Source: Zygnema cylindricum (Eukaryota > Streptophyta > Zygnematophyceae > Zygnematales > Zygnemataceae). From it: a stretch of 64,000 bases of DNA. The stretch is from positions 177,497 to 241,496 of the forward strand of contig JBBHKE010000819.1 in assembly GCA_037447655.1 (NCBI GenBank), read 5' to 3'. The position numbers and the translations under genes were made by a program. The first letter of the stretch is position 1. Each line of letters starts with the position of its first letter. The notes under the pieces were generated by a model. The model was not told where the DNA came from, made no database searches, and saw nothing but the letters and a program-made list of their open reading frames with translations. Positions 43,670 through 53,584 of the stretch are shown piece after piece.

Positions 43670-44694
43670 TGCAACTCTGAGACCTCTATAGGTCCTCAGA
43701 GTAAAAAACTCACACGAAGCCTCTACGATAACCCTGACCCCTTTGTGTTTCAGCAAGAATAACTTCCACCCTGGTAGACAAAAGCTCTGACCACCTTCTT
43801 CCTTGTGAAGTCAAGACTCCATTGAGTTTATAGCAAAAAGAATCTCTGAATTTGTTTTCCTGAGCAATAGGTTATGAAGGGCCAAAGTTGACCATTTGTA
43901 TAGAAAAGAGGGTCCAATCTATCAAATTTTTCTAAGTTTTCTCTCTCTCTAAAATTGTATCTACTCAAGTACGGCACTATTCATAATACTCTATCGTACA
44001 TAAAGGTACAGGTGCCGGTGTACTTTCTATACGGCTATTGTACGACATGGCCAACAAGTCGACACATGTCACTTTTGGATTCGTTTCTGTAATCCCCGCA
44101 GATGCCGTAATCCAATATGATTTTGCCACGTGGCAATTGATGTGACGTTGACCGCAAACCGCTGAAAACCTATTCCGCGATCTCGGCATGTTTCGTGGCC
44201 ATCTGATTAAGCCGGATTACAATCGTGGCCATCATAAATATTTGCGCAATATTTGTTTTGTATTTGCAACAAGATGCGCGGTATCTGTTTTGGACTTTCC
44301 ATACGCTGTACATTACAAACTACATCTATGTCTAAATAACCCGTTAAATGAAATAGCCTACGTGGTTTCTTTTAATAGCTACCAAACCATATATCCTCGA
44401 ATCTTGATCTTAGACTAATTGGCTAAGATAATCGGCTACCGGCTAACCTGACGGACGGTAGGTACCAGGTTCAAATCTTGGGTTCATCAAGATCTATTTT
44501 GGTAAAATTTACCAACCTAATGTTTGTCCCCGTCGGGATAGCATAGGCCGCCTTGACTCTATCTCCCTCTCCAACTTTCAGTGACTGCGACAAGTGTGGA
44601 AACTGGAGAGAGGAGTTAGAGTTAGACTACCTCTGTTACTTTTCTGCATTTTATAAAACCTAGAAAATACTAAAAATAACCTTTAATTTATACA
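43670..44694 (-). repeat. LTR H (5' LTR of element G/H)
   Basis: Minus TGTATAAATTAAAGG...CAGAGTTGCA. No primer-binding site follows it; it abuts a broken C-type LTR end instead, so the internal junction is rearranged. Confidence 0.72.
44401..44500 (+). other. tRNA-like module in LTR H (antisense to element)
   Basis: The best-formed copy: acceptor-like ATCTTGAT (about 44401)/ATCAAGAT (about 44486), D arm CTTAG-ACTAATTGG-CTAAG, A box TAGACTAATTGG (44411-44422), middle arm CTACCG/CGGTAG, T arm CCAGG-TTCAAAT-CTTGG with B box GGTTCAAATCT (44468-44478), TTTT at 44497-44500. Confidence 0.7.
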
Positions 44695-45771
44695 GATCTG
44701 GCCCCCACCATAGCCTTGCCCTGGGATTTGGAACTGCCACTAGTTCTCGGGCTCTTTCGACTACTCTTGTCAAATGCGCTGTCCCCATTCCCAAAATTTT
44801 ACGATCATTATGCCTGGTCCACCACCATCCTTCGGACAATTCTTTTGGTCCTGTACCCGGAACCTCTGGGTCAATAGGTTCGGATTGCTAGAACCCTCCC
44901 GCATGGCGGACACGAGGTGTTGTTGGGGAAGGTCTCTCGATAGAGACTGACATTGGAGTGAGGGAGATCTCTTTCTTTGGAAGAGATGCGAATCTCCCCT
45001 TGTTGTCCTTATGGTCAAACCTCTTCCCTCTCAATGGGTCTCGCGCTCCCTTGTCGCTACCCCCTACTCCCGTAAAAGACCGCGAAGTGGTGCGTCCCCA
45101 GGAAGGTCTACTAGCTGCAATGTCTTGAAGGGAGTGTGAGTGGGACGAGAATATGGCGCCCTTCGTGAATTGTCCTCCACCGACAGGGAAGAACTACTCT
45201 CCGAAGAACTGCTTAAGATCTCCACCACCCCTCCCACAAGTCTAACCACCCTAGCTCGATCAGTACCAGCCATTCTTTGCACCAACTCCCTGTTCACCTT
45301 TATCTCGTGAAGGTTGTGATGGGCAAGGAGTTTGTTACGACCAGGGCGACGTGGATCCGTCAAAACCGCCTCCCTCCTTACGTCATCCCGAGCCTTGACG
45401 GCCTCATCCAATGATGGGTAATGTTTGAGAGTTGAGCTAGGAGGAGATGGAGGAGATGGAGCCCCTGATGGTTCTTTGGCCAGATAATCAAAGACGCCCT
45501 CAATGGGTACAGATTCCGCAACCATCTATGACCCTTCTTCCTTTACAGTGTGCTCGTGCCTACCTTGCTCCCCAGACCCAATTTCGAGAGTCTCTCCTCC
45601 CCCCATGATGGCAACAGAAAGAGGAAAAAAATATAAAGTAAAACCCTTGCTCCCATCCAAAAAGAGAACTTCCACAGTCAAAGCTCCTATTCCCTCTAAT
45701 CCGAGCAAAAAGGGTGGCTTTTTAAGTACTGTACTTAATCCACGGGAAGTCTTGAACAATTGCTCCCTCAA
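44695..45771 (-). pseudogene. Unknown coding remnant, upstream half
   Basis: Frames 45771-45526, 45525-45064 (153 codons: FDYLAKEPSGAPSPPSPPSS, HYPSLDEAVKARDD, HHNLHEIKVNRELVQRM, a Ser-rich run) and 45018-44770 on the minus strand, GC-rich against the neighbouring LTRs. The frame entering the G/H insertion reads KSQGKAMVGAR and can resume as PATVDWEALE at 41414 leftwards. Stops and frame changes show decay. No known domain recognised. Confidence 0.42.
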
Positions 45772-45983
45772 AATCCATTGTTGTTATAAAATGGGCTTGT
45801 AGCTTACTCTCGAAACGTCACGCCAAAGCAAAAAGGTAACTACAGACGGAGAAACAAACGCACTACCACGTAGAAATATAGATAGAAAGATAATTGGTTG
45901 TTTTTAGAATAAACAATATCACCTTGCCCCACAAAATAGAGTGAAAGATAGAAGATTTAAAATATGGCAGAGCAAGCTCAATA
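45772..45983. other. Short AT-rich spacer
   Basis: No gene or repeat boundary seen. Confidence 0.4.
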
Positions 45984-46583
45984 TGTTGTTCATAGCCAAT
46001 TTCAGCCATGAATGTATCCTCGGAAGCACCACAGACTACCCCAAAACAACCTCCTTTGATTCCACTCAGAATTCTATAAAATATTCAAAACCAAGCTGAA
46101 ACTACTCAAACAGATAGTTCCTAGACCACTAAGTATTCACACTAATTTTCATATAACAATAACAAACCGTATAATCACAACACCCAGTTAAAGTGGCAGA
46201 AAAACAGACTGCCAGAACTTTGATAAATATGACAAACTTCACAATGAAGCTCCAGGCAAAACAGACATACAGTAGGACTGCAAATTTGCCACAATATTTC
46301 CAATACAAGGAGAAACACACATGCCAGATTTCAGATAATTATGCCAATAGAAGTGAGAGGAATTCTCACATGAAATTCCCAAAAAAGAGCAAAAACAGTT
46401 TCTGTCTAAAAACTTCCTAAGTCAAAAATGACTAAGTCCTACAAATATATACTACAGCTTACTACTAACTGTACGGAGGCATACCAGCCGTACGTAATCA
46501 ATAAACAACCTCTATTAATGTGAGTGTACCTAAGATCTACACTAGTAATTAATACACAGGACAAACATTGTTAAATATTTACA
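45984..46583 (-). mobile_element. Solo LTR I' (relative of element I LTR)
   Basis: Minus TGTAAATATTTAACAATG...GAACAACA; collinear with LTR 14094-14733 (shared GCTGGTATGCCTCCGTA and GTAGTCTGTGGTGCTTCCGA blocks). No internal domain on either side. Flanks CAATA and AATCT do not match, so no duplication is claimed. Confidence 0.68.
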
Positions 46584-47013
46584 AATCTTACAAATTCCGT
46601 CAAACGAATCTGGACCGTCCAAAATAAATATCATGTGATAGACGCGATTTTGCGTCCCTCACCAAACTGGCGCCGCACAGTCAATATTTTTATTGCAAAA
46701 ATTAAGGCGGACTCTGTCCGCCTTCCACGTATTCTTTCATCACCAAAGATGAACCTCCACATGTAAATCTGGTCCCCAAATGAAAATGTACTTTTCCTTC
46801 CGGAACAACCAATCTTGATTTCCTCACGGAAAGGCACGTGCGCCTTAAATTTACCGCCATCCATTTCCCTTTACGAAAACCGTACTTTCGTCTATAATTC
46901 TTCGCGTAACATGAAGTCCACTTTCGTACGTTCCAATTCACTTAGTTGTTAATACACAAGCAGCTATAACTGCAAAATGATTAACGCACCATGGCAGCAG
47001 AATATCTTTTCCA
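46584..47013. other. Spacer, no gene seen
   Basis: Minus-strand frames of <80 codons without motifs. Confidence 0.4.
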
Positions 47014-48074
47014 TGCAATTTTGTGTCCTCCATTGGACTACAGAATACAGGAAGCCTCTAGATAGTTTTTAACCAGCCCATTTTAAGCCACAGCCACTAC
47101 TGCCCAAGCAATCAAACTGACAATCTGAATGCACCCCTGTGCAGCCTAGACTCCTTTGAGTTCGTAGGAAAAAGAATCTCTGAAAACGCCCAACCAGGCG
47201 AGGCGATAAGTTATGAGGCAGTAAAAATGCCAAATTTTACAAATTCTCAAAGGGAGAGGTGACTACCTACCAAAATTTTCTAAGTCTTGATTCCCTCTAA
47301 TAACTTCTATCTACTGAAGTACGGACCAATTCCCTCTAATAACTTCTATCTACTGAAGTACGGACCAATCAGATTACTATACCGTACAAAAAAGTACTAC
47401 TGTCGGTGTACCTTTTGTACGGCCTATGTACGACAAGGCTATTAAGCGGACGCGTGTCTGCTTTTTACTCGTCCGTACATTCCTCGGAATTCATATGACC
47501 GAATGTCATCTCTCTACGTGGCTCCAGGTCATGCCATGTCACAAAACGCCAAGGTGACCACTCCGAGATTTCGGCGATGACGTGCGCCGTCGAATTTGTA
47601 ATGAGACGTAATCTTAGCCGTTATATTTACTTGCGCGACATTTGTTTCGCTCTCAAATGAATGCGATGTATTCATTCTGAAATGATGTCGTACTAAAACT
47701 GTGTCTATACACGCCGTATCCAGTTTTAGTTAAATGGATTTGTTCTTTCCTAAATGTATATATATCTATCACACGTTATAACATTTAGCATTGATCCTAG
47801 TCTAATAGGATAAAGCTGACCGCTATCGGCCAACATGACAAACCAGAGGTACCCGGATCAAATCCCGGGTCCCTGAGGACTATTTTTAGTACCTACTAAA
47901 AATAACTACCTGTTGCACTAAGGTAGCCATGGATCAACCACCCTCTCTATCCTTCAGTGACTACAACAAGTATGGGGGCTAAAGAGAGGAGGTGGAGGCA
48001 AGCTGTCTGTCTTTTTTCCTTTTTCTAACATACTTAAACCTAGAAAATACTATAGAAATCTATTAATTTCAACA
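47014..48074 (-). mobile_element. Solo LTR J (C type)
   Basis: Minus TGTTGAAATTAATAG...ACAAAATTGCA; no internal domain on either side and no matching flanks (TTCCA/AACAG). A 39-bp tandem duplication (TTCCCTCTAATAACTTCTAT..., about 47291-47368) lies in its promoter-proximal part. Confidence 0.7.
47790..47887 (+). other. tRNA-like module in LTR J (antisense)
   Basis: A box TAGTCTAATAGG (47798-47809; 11 of 12), B box GGATCAAATCC (47855-47865) in a CCCGG/CCGGG stem, TTTTT at 47883-47887. Confidence 0.65.
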
Positions 48075-48786
48075 AACAGTGTGTTTCAATGAATGTCAAA
48101 AGTACATGAATCTTATCGGGGTTTCTACAGTTCATTTTTTTGGGAAAAAACATTGTTGACGCGATTTCGAATCTTGGAAATGTTAAAGAATAAAATGTTG
48201 AGTCTCTAACGAATCAAAATGAAATATTGAATCAAATTTGAGTCTAAAAGGGTAGACCTTACGTTGGTACAAATCCCTCGAAAAATTACAAGAGAGGAAT
48301 CCAGATTGTTTTGTGGACACCCATGAAAAAAAAATTGTACGAAAACTATGCACTTCCAAAACATCATAGAAGTGTAAAATTTTTAAACGGATTTTTCTAG
48401 GCATGTTTAAGTAGCAGTATAGGGGGGTACAAGGAAAGACTAGATTACGCGCACAAAAAACAAGCGGCAAAAGAAAGTAGGAAACTTTTGTGATTTTCCA
48501 CAGCTTGCAAACTCCACACCAGTGGAAACTTTAGCCTATAACAACCTCCTAAAATTGCTAAAATATTGGAAATATAGAAATTTATAATAATGAATAGCAA
48601 GGCCTCAATTTACTTTGTTGCTTGCATGTTGGGGAATGAATAAAAACACACGGAATGGTTCAAGATGCAATAACTACAATGGTTAGAGAATCTCTCTTGC
48701 CTCTAAGGGTTTTCTGCCAGCTGCTGCTGCTGGATTCACCCACTCTTATATTTGTTTACTAGTGACTCTTAAATCTGAGAAGAATA
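48075..48786. other. Spacer, no gene seen
   Basis: AT-rich; one 95-codon minus frame without motifs. Confidence 0.4.
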
Positions 48787-49472
48787 TCAGATTTTCATAA
48801 AGGGAATGGCAATGCCCTTCACTACACTTTTTAGAATTAAGTGTTTAGCAACAGTGTCCTTATGGTGCCAATTTTCATACTCTGACCCTTTGGTCAGACT
48901 CCCTCCCACCACTGCTAGTGGTGTTGCTGGTAGTGTTGCTGTTGATATCGTCGTCAACAATGGAGTTTCTTGAGATGTGACTTCTCCCTTTTCTCCCTCC
49001 ATGACAATTTCCTCCCAATCCTCACTATCCTTATTAATTGTGGCAAATGTTTTGGTTGCTGCAGTTGTGCTCCAGTTGTGGAGGCGCCAGAAAAACGTGT
49101 TCCTCCTAGCCCCAGTGGTGGTGGGCATCGAAAATGTTCGGACACTATGCCCCATAGGTGCTTCTTAAAGAGAGCCCCTTCCATCATCATCTCCTAATAA
49201 AGATAGTCTCATCTATCAAATATGGGTACCCTAGAGGGTGGGCCCATAACCTGAAACTCTGTGGCCTCCATTGGCCCACAGAGTATACAGCCTATGTAAA
49301 GCCTCTAAGATAATATTTGTCCTTTCCACTTTTCCACTAAGTAAGTGCCACCCTTACACGCAAATATTTTGACCACCCTCACCCTTGTGAGGGCTCGACT
49401 TCCCTAAACAGAACGCAAAAATAATCACTGAATTTGCTCCTCTGAGCATTAAGTTATGCCTGGTCATAACTT
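48787..49472 (-). mobile_element. Element L: truncated copia element (E type)
   Basis: Minus strand: 3' ~220 bp of an LTR (about 49472-49252, ending ACTCTG-complement AGAGTTTCA), primer site (49251-49237, GGTTATGGGCCCACC, exact), then a short broken gag (MMMEGALFKKHLWGIVSEHF; frames 49190-48954 and 49155-48787). The 5' part of the LTR is replaced by element K gag, so L and K are fused by deletion. Confidence 0.65.
49237..49251 (-). other. Primer-binding site of element L
   Basis: GGTTATGGGCCCACC (minus), exact complement of the plant iMet anticodon arm, next to an LTR unlike those of A/M. Confidence 0.78.
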
Positions 49473-50099
49473 CATGATAAGAGTGTTAACTTTCATTTTC
49501 ATTGTACTTGTCCACCCGGCACTTTCCATCTCCATATACAAACAAGAAAGATCATTACAATAATCTAACATCTTTCCTCCTTTGTAAGTGTAACTAGCTA
49601 GCTTTTGCTCAGCCAACTGGAGCTCTTGAATAGATCCAGCTCGATAGATCTCCACCAAACTCTCCCACAGCTCCTAGGCCTTGCAAATCTGAAGGTGAGG
49701 AGTGGCCAAACCTTTAGTGAGGTGTCTTAGAATGAAGTTTTTGGCAGCCATGTTTACGTCTTCCCACATTTGAGTGTCGTTCTCCACGGTCTTCACGGCC
49801 GTCGATCCCGGTGCCATGGCAATAAGAGTGAGGGGTGTATCCTTTCCTTTCCCCTTTTTGGATTCACTGCTGTCCCCATCATCTGTCTCCTCCGCGAAAG
49901 CAGTCTCTGCTGCAGAAAACCTTACTCCTCTAAAACCTGGCGGAATTAGTGGACGTTTCACTTGTCTACTGACGATACCCCAGTATCGTTTTTCGCACAA
50001 AGCTCCCATCATCATAGCTTCCCAAAAGATGAACGCAGATCCATTGAAGGTGGGCACCCTATAGGGTTGGTCCATAACTTGCAATTGAGTGTCCTCCAT
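49464..50099 (-). pseudogene. Element K gag, N-terminal half
   Basis: Starts in the LTR (MEDTQLQVMDQPYRVPTFNG), then MMMGALCEKRYWGIVSRQ, a low-complexity charged linker, MWEDVNMAAKNFILRHL, one TAG after QICKA, and ELWESLVEIYRAGSIQELQL to MKL. Among the better-preserved gag N-termini of the C type here. No knuckle; truncated. Confidence 0.72.
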
Positions 50100-51096
50100 T
50101 TGACTACAGAATACAAGAAGCCTCTAGATAGTTTTAACTAGCCCACTTTAAGCCACAACCACTACTTCCCAAGCAATCAAACTAACAATTTGAAAGCATC
50201 CTTGTGTAGCCTGGACTCGTTTGAGTCCGTAGGAAAAAGAATCTCTGAAAACGCCCAACCAGGCGATAAGTTATGAGGCAGTAAAAATGCCAATTTGTAC
50301 AAACTCTCAAAGGGAAAAGTGACTAACTACCAAAATTTTCCAAGTCTTGATTCCCTCTTATAACTTCTATCTACTGTAGTACGGACCAATCAGATTACTA
50401 TACCGTACCAAAAAATACTACTGCCGGTGTACCTTTTGTACGTCCTATGTACGACAAGGCTATTAAGAGGACGCGTGTTGGCTTTTTACTCGTCCGTACA
50501 TTCCTCGGAATTCCTATGACCGAATGTCATCTCTCCACGTGGCTCTAGGTCATGCCACGTCAAAAAACGCCAAGTTTACCACTCCGAGATTTCGGCGATG
50601 ACGTGCGCCCTCGGATTTGTAATGAGACGTAATCTTAGCCGTTATATTTACTTGCGCGACATTTGTTTCGCTGTCAAATAAATGCGAGGTATTCATTCTG
50701 AAATGATGTCGTACTAAATTTGTGTCTATGCACGCCGTATCCAGTTTTAGTTAAATGGATTTGTTCCTTCCTAAATGTATATATATCTATCACACGCTAT
50801 AACATTTAGCATTGATCCTAGTCTAATAGGATAAAGCTGATCGCTATCGTCCAACTTGACTAACCGGAGGTACCGGGATCAAATCCCGCGTCCGTCAGGA
50901 CTATTTTTAGTAACGTACTAAAAATAATTACCTGTTGAACTAAGGTATCCATGGATCAACCACCCTCTATATCCTTCAGTGACTACAACAAGTATGGGGG
51001 CTAGAGAGAGGAGGTGGAGGCAGGTTGTCTGTCCTTTTTCCTTTTTTAAACATATTTAAGCCTAGAAAATACTATAGAAATCTATTAATTTCAACA
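49473..51096 (-). mobile_element. Element K: truncated copia element (C type)
   Basis: 5' LTR 50080-51096 (minus TGTTGAAATTAATAG...CAATTGCA), primer site with three mismatches (AGTTATGGACCAACC, 50079-50065), and Gag N-terminal half (to about 49464). Everything after the Gag core is deleted at the junction with element L. Confidence 0.7.
50810..50915 (+). other. tRNA-like module in LTR K (antisense to element)
   Basis: A box TAGTCTAATAGG (50819-50830), B box GGATCAAATCC (50876-50886), T-run (TTTTT) at about 50905. Confidence 0.62.
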
Positions 51097-52125
51097 TACC
51101 ATACACGATGTTATGGATCCGATGTGACCAGCGCAGCATGGGAGCATAACAATGTGATATAGAGAGGACTAAAGGTTTTTGAAATCAAACAGAACATACC
51201 CCGGCAAATAATGATGAGAATGAGAAAAAACGACACCTCTCCCGATGGTACCGCAAAAAGGTACGATCCTCCTTCACCCCTAGGTGTCCACAAATTCGAA
51301 CTGACCGGACTCTTCTCGGTCTCAAACGGCAAAAGTCCAAAAATCACCCAAAAGGGAAGATAGTGCAAACTACCTGCCTCGACTATGATTTCCCACACTA
51401 GACACATCCAAAACTAAGATGACAATAGAGTCAAAACAAAACAAAGATTCTCCAAAGAAGGTTTGTTGGAATTTCTGAGGGTTTTCACAGGAGACAGTAC
51501 CGAAAAAGGAACCTGTCTCCTTCGACCCCAAGTGCCTTATATATCAAAGTTTGTCAAATCGTTCGTCCAAAAGTCAAAGTTGTACTAGTAGCCAATGAGC
51601 GGCAAGCAAGTGTAATGGAATTGACATGAGACAAATTAATCCGTACTACGCTAGGGGCAAAGGTTATGCACCAGATTGCGGCTAGATCCACGGCCGGAAG
51701 TTATTATTTGTTCCACTATTATAAGACAAAGTACTAAAAAGGACACAAAAGTGCCAGACTTTGACCTAAGGTAATTAATGGACCAAAGGTCAACTTATCC
51801 TTAATTGAATTCCTATTGACAGCTAACAACATACTCTAGATGACAATCTCAAAGGTTACGTGGCAATCCACAATATACCCCCCACTAGGGCTGGTGTAAA
51901 CGGGTCCCATGAAATAGAATTGCAATCTGTGAAACGGAATAACTTGGTTCTTTAACCTTTGTTAGGCGCGAAATAAAGTTCGTTCCGCTCAGTTTATAAA
52001 ATAGAAGAATCTCGTCCGGCTGGGTACACTCCTTCCTCCTTACTCTGATGACCGTACATGGGAGAAAGGGCCTGGATATCCTTGGTGATATAAAGGTGTG
52101 CCTATATAGCACACGAGCTTGACAA
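51097..52125. other. Spacer, no gene seen
   Basis: Two minus-strand frames (98 and 90 codons) lack motifs, and no intron-exon pattern was recognised. Confidence 0.4.
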
Positions 52126-53116
52126 GTTTGAAGTACACATTGGTAAAAATAAAGCACTGTTGACTACAAATTTAACCGTCAATGTGTTGGACAACTTTGG
52201 CTTTCAAAATATTGTGTCAACAGCTTAAAATTTTGCCGAGCTTGCGAACGTCAACCTTCATAATATAATTAGAAATTCACACGGCCGGCGAATGTTAACG
52301 GTAACAAAAATGCGGCAACCGCATGTAAATGAAAGTGTTGCAGACAGTCACTTTTTGTCGTTACGTGAGTTTCACGGTAAGATCTTTTAGCCGCAAAATT
52401 GAAATTTAATCGTCTAAGCGTTACATTGAACTTAGACGCAAAGTGAAATGAAACCTCTTCAAACTGAAGTATTATAAGTCTTGTACGGAATTATTAAAAC
52501 GCAAGAAACGAAATAAACTTTGTACACTATAATAAAACCAACCGGCGTAAAAATATCAATTGAAAATTTGAAATTAAATGAAATGCGCGTCGTCATGCGC
52601 GACGAAATCGAGCCACACAATCTACGAATCAACAGTCTTACATTGTTAGCAAAAAGTTAAGATATTTGGTGAATTGGCGTCTGCCCAAATGGCACCGTCA
52701 AATGTTTTATTCGGTTTGCATCTGTTATGTTTTGTTTCGTTTGGTACTATACTTTTGTGTTGGTTCGGTTTGGTGTGAGCTTCATTCATTTGTACGACGG
52801 TATTCATTTGTACAAATCTCACGCTGGTCCTTTTTGGAGGAAATGTTGCGGCTAAGTGCTCCCACCGTGGGGCTCACGTAACGACAAAAAGAGATTGTCT
52901 GCAAAACTTTTATTTACATGTAATTGTCGCAATTTTGTTACCGTTAACGTTCCCCGGCCGTGTGAATTGCTTGTTTTATTATGACGGTCGACGTTCACAA
53001 GCGCAGTAAAATTTTAAGCGGTTGACACAATATTTTGAAAGTCAAAGTTGTCCAACCGATTGACCGTCAAATTTGTACTCAACGGTGCTTTATTTGTACC
53101 AATGTGTACTTTAAAC
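52126..53116. mobile_element. Long terminal-inverted-repeat element, non-autonomous
   Basis: About 260 bp at the left (52126-52385: GTACACATTGGTA...CACACGGCCGG...GTTAACGGTAACAAAA...CGTTACGTGAG) recur inverted at the right (52866-53116) with scattered mismatches. The ~480-bp centre has no transposase motif. Long TIRs suggest a Mutator-like or foldback element, but no clear target-site duplication was found. Confidence 0.68.
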
Positions 53117-53200
53117 GTATAATTTTTGACAAAATAACATAAGTGATTGTGGGTAACCAAAACAGTCACTGTCATGATCAATTCCCTAATTTTTTCGCCC

Positions 53201-53341
53201 CTTTAAGCATCTTTTCCTCTTACACTCTTGTCCAATTTTCACATGGATACAACCGATCAAAAGGTGAAAATCATTGATTTAAATCTCAACCGTCAGATTG
53301 GCAAATCGACAAGTGCATACGGAGAAAAGATGTTTTAAGCA
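53201..53341. repeat. MITE-like imperfect inverted repeat
   Basis: CTTTAAGCATCTTTTCCTC... at the left pairs with ...GGAGAAAAGATGTTTTAAGC at the right, with weaker pairing inwards (CTTGTCCAATTT/AGATTGGCAAATCGACAAG). No coding potential. Confidence 0.5.
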
Positions 53342-53584
53342 TAGTTCAATAGTAGGCGTTTTTATGGTAGGCCTTTGGTAGGTGCACAAAACTTGGCATC
53401 AAAATCGCGTAGAGTAGGCATAGTTTATGTGTGTGCGTTGTGCACACTCATGTACAAACGTACGAATTTGACGTATCATCATAGTACAACGCACGCCGCT
53501 GGACGAAATTTTTTAGCGAACTGACACGGCGTAGGATGACATTCAGCGGGGAAGAAAACCCAGAAAAAAAAAAGATGCGACATA

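Larger units (their letters stand above)
41420..44694 (-). mobile_element. Element G/H: rearranged minus-strand copia element
   Basis: Two A-related LTRs in the same orientation (H 43670-44694 as 5', G 41420-42457 as 3'), flanked by GGTCT (41415-41419) and GATCT (44695-44699), a 4/5 target-site match. Next to G are the polypurine tract (minus AAAATAAGGGGAG) and the pol 3' end. Primer site, gag and most of pol have been replaced by AT-rich DNA, an ATC microsatellite and a piece of a C-type LTR (about 43535-43669). Confidence 0.65.

Noticed and set aside
44401-44500. Functional tRNA gene
   Set aside because: The middle arm is a 6-bp stem with a ~14-nt loop, with no proper anticodon loop; A-to-B spacing is longer than in a normal tRNA; and copies lie inside LTRs in all subfamilies. 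Called tRNA-like instead.
47014-48074. Target-site duplication for LTR J
   Set aside because: Flanking pentamers TTCCA and AACAG do not match, so none is claimed; the same applies to I' (CAATA/AATCT) and C (GTTAT/AGCCA).
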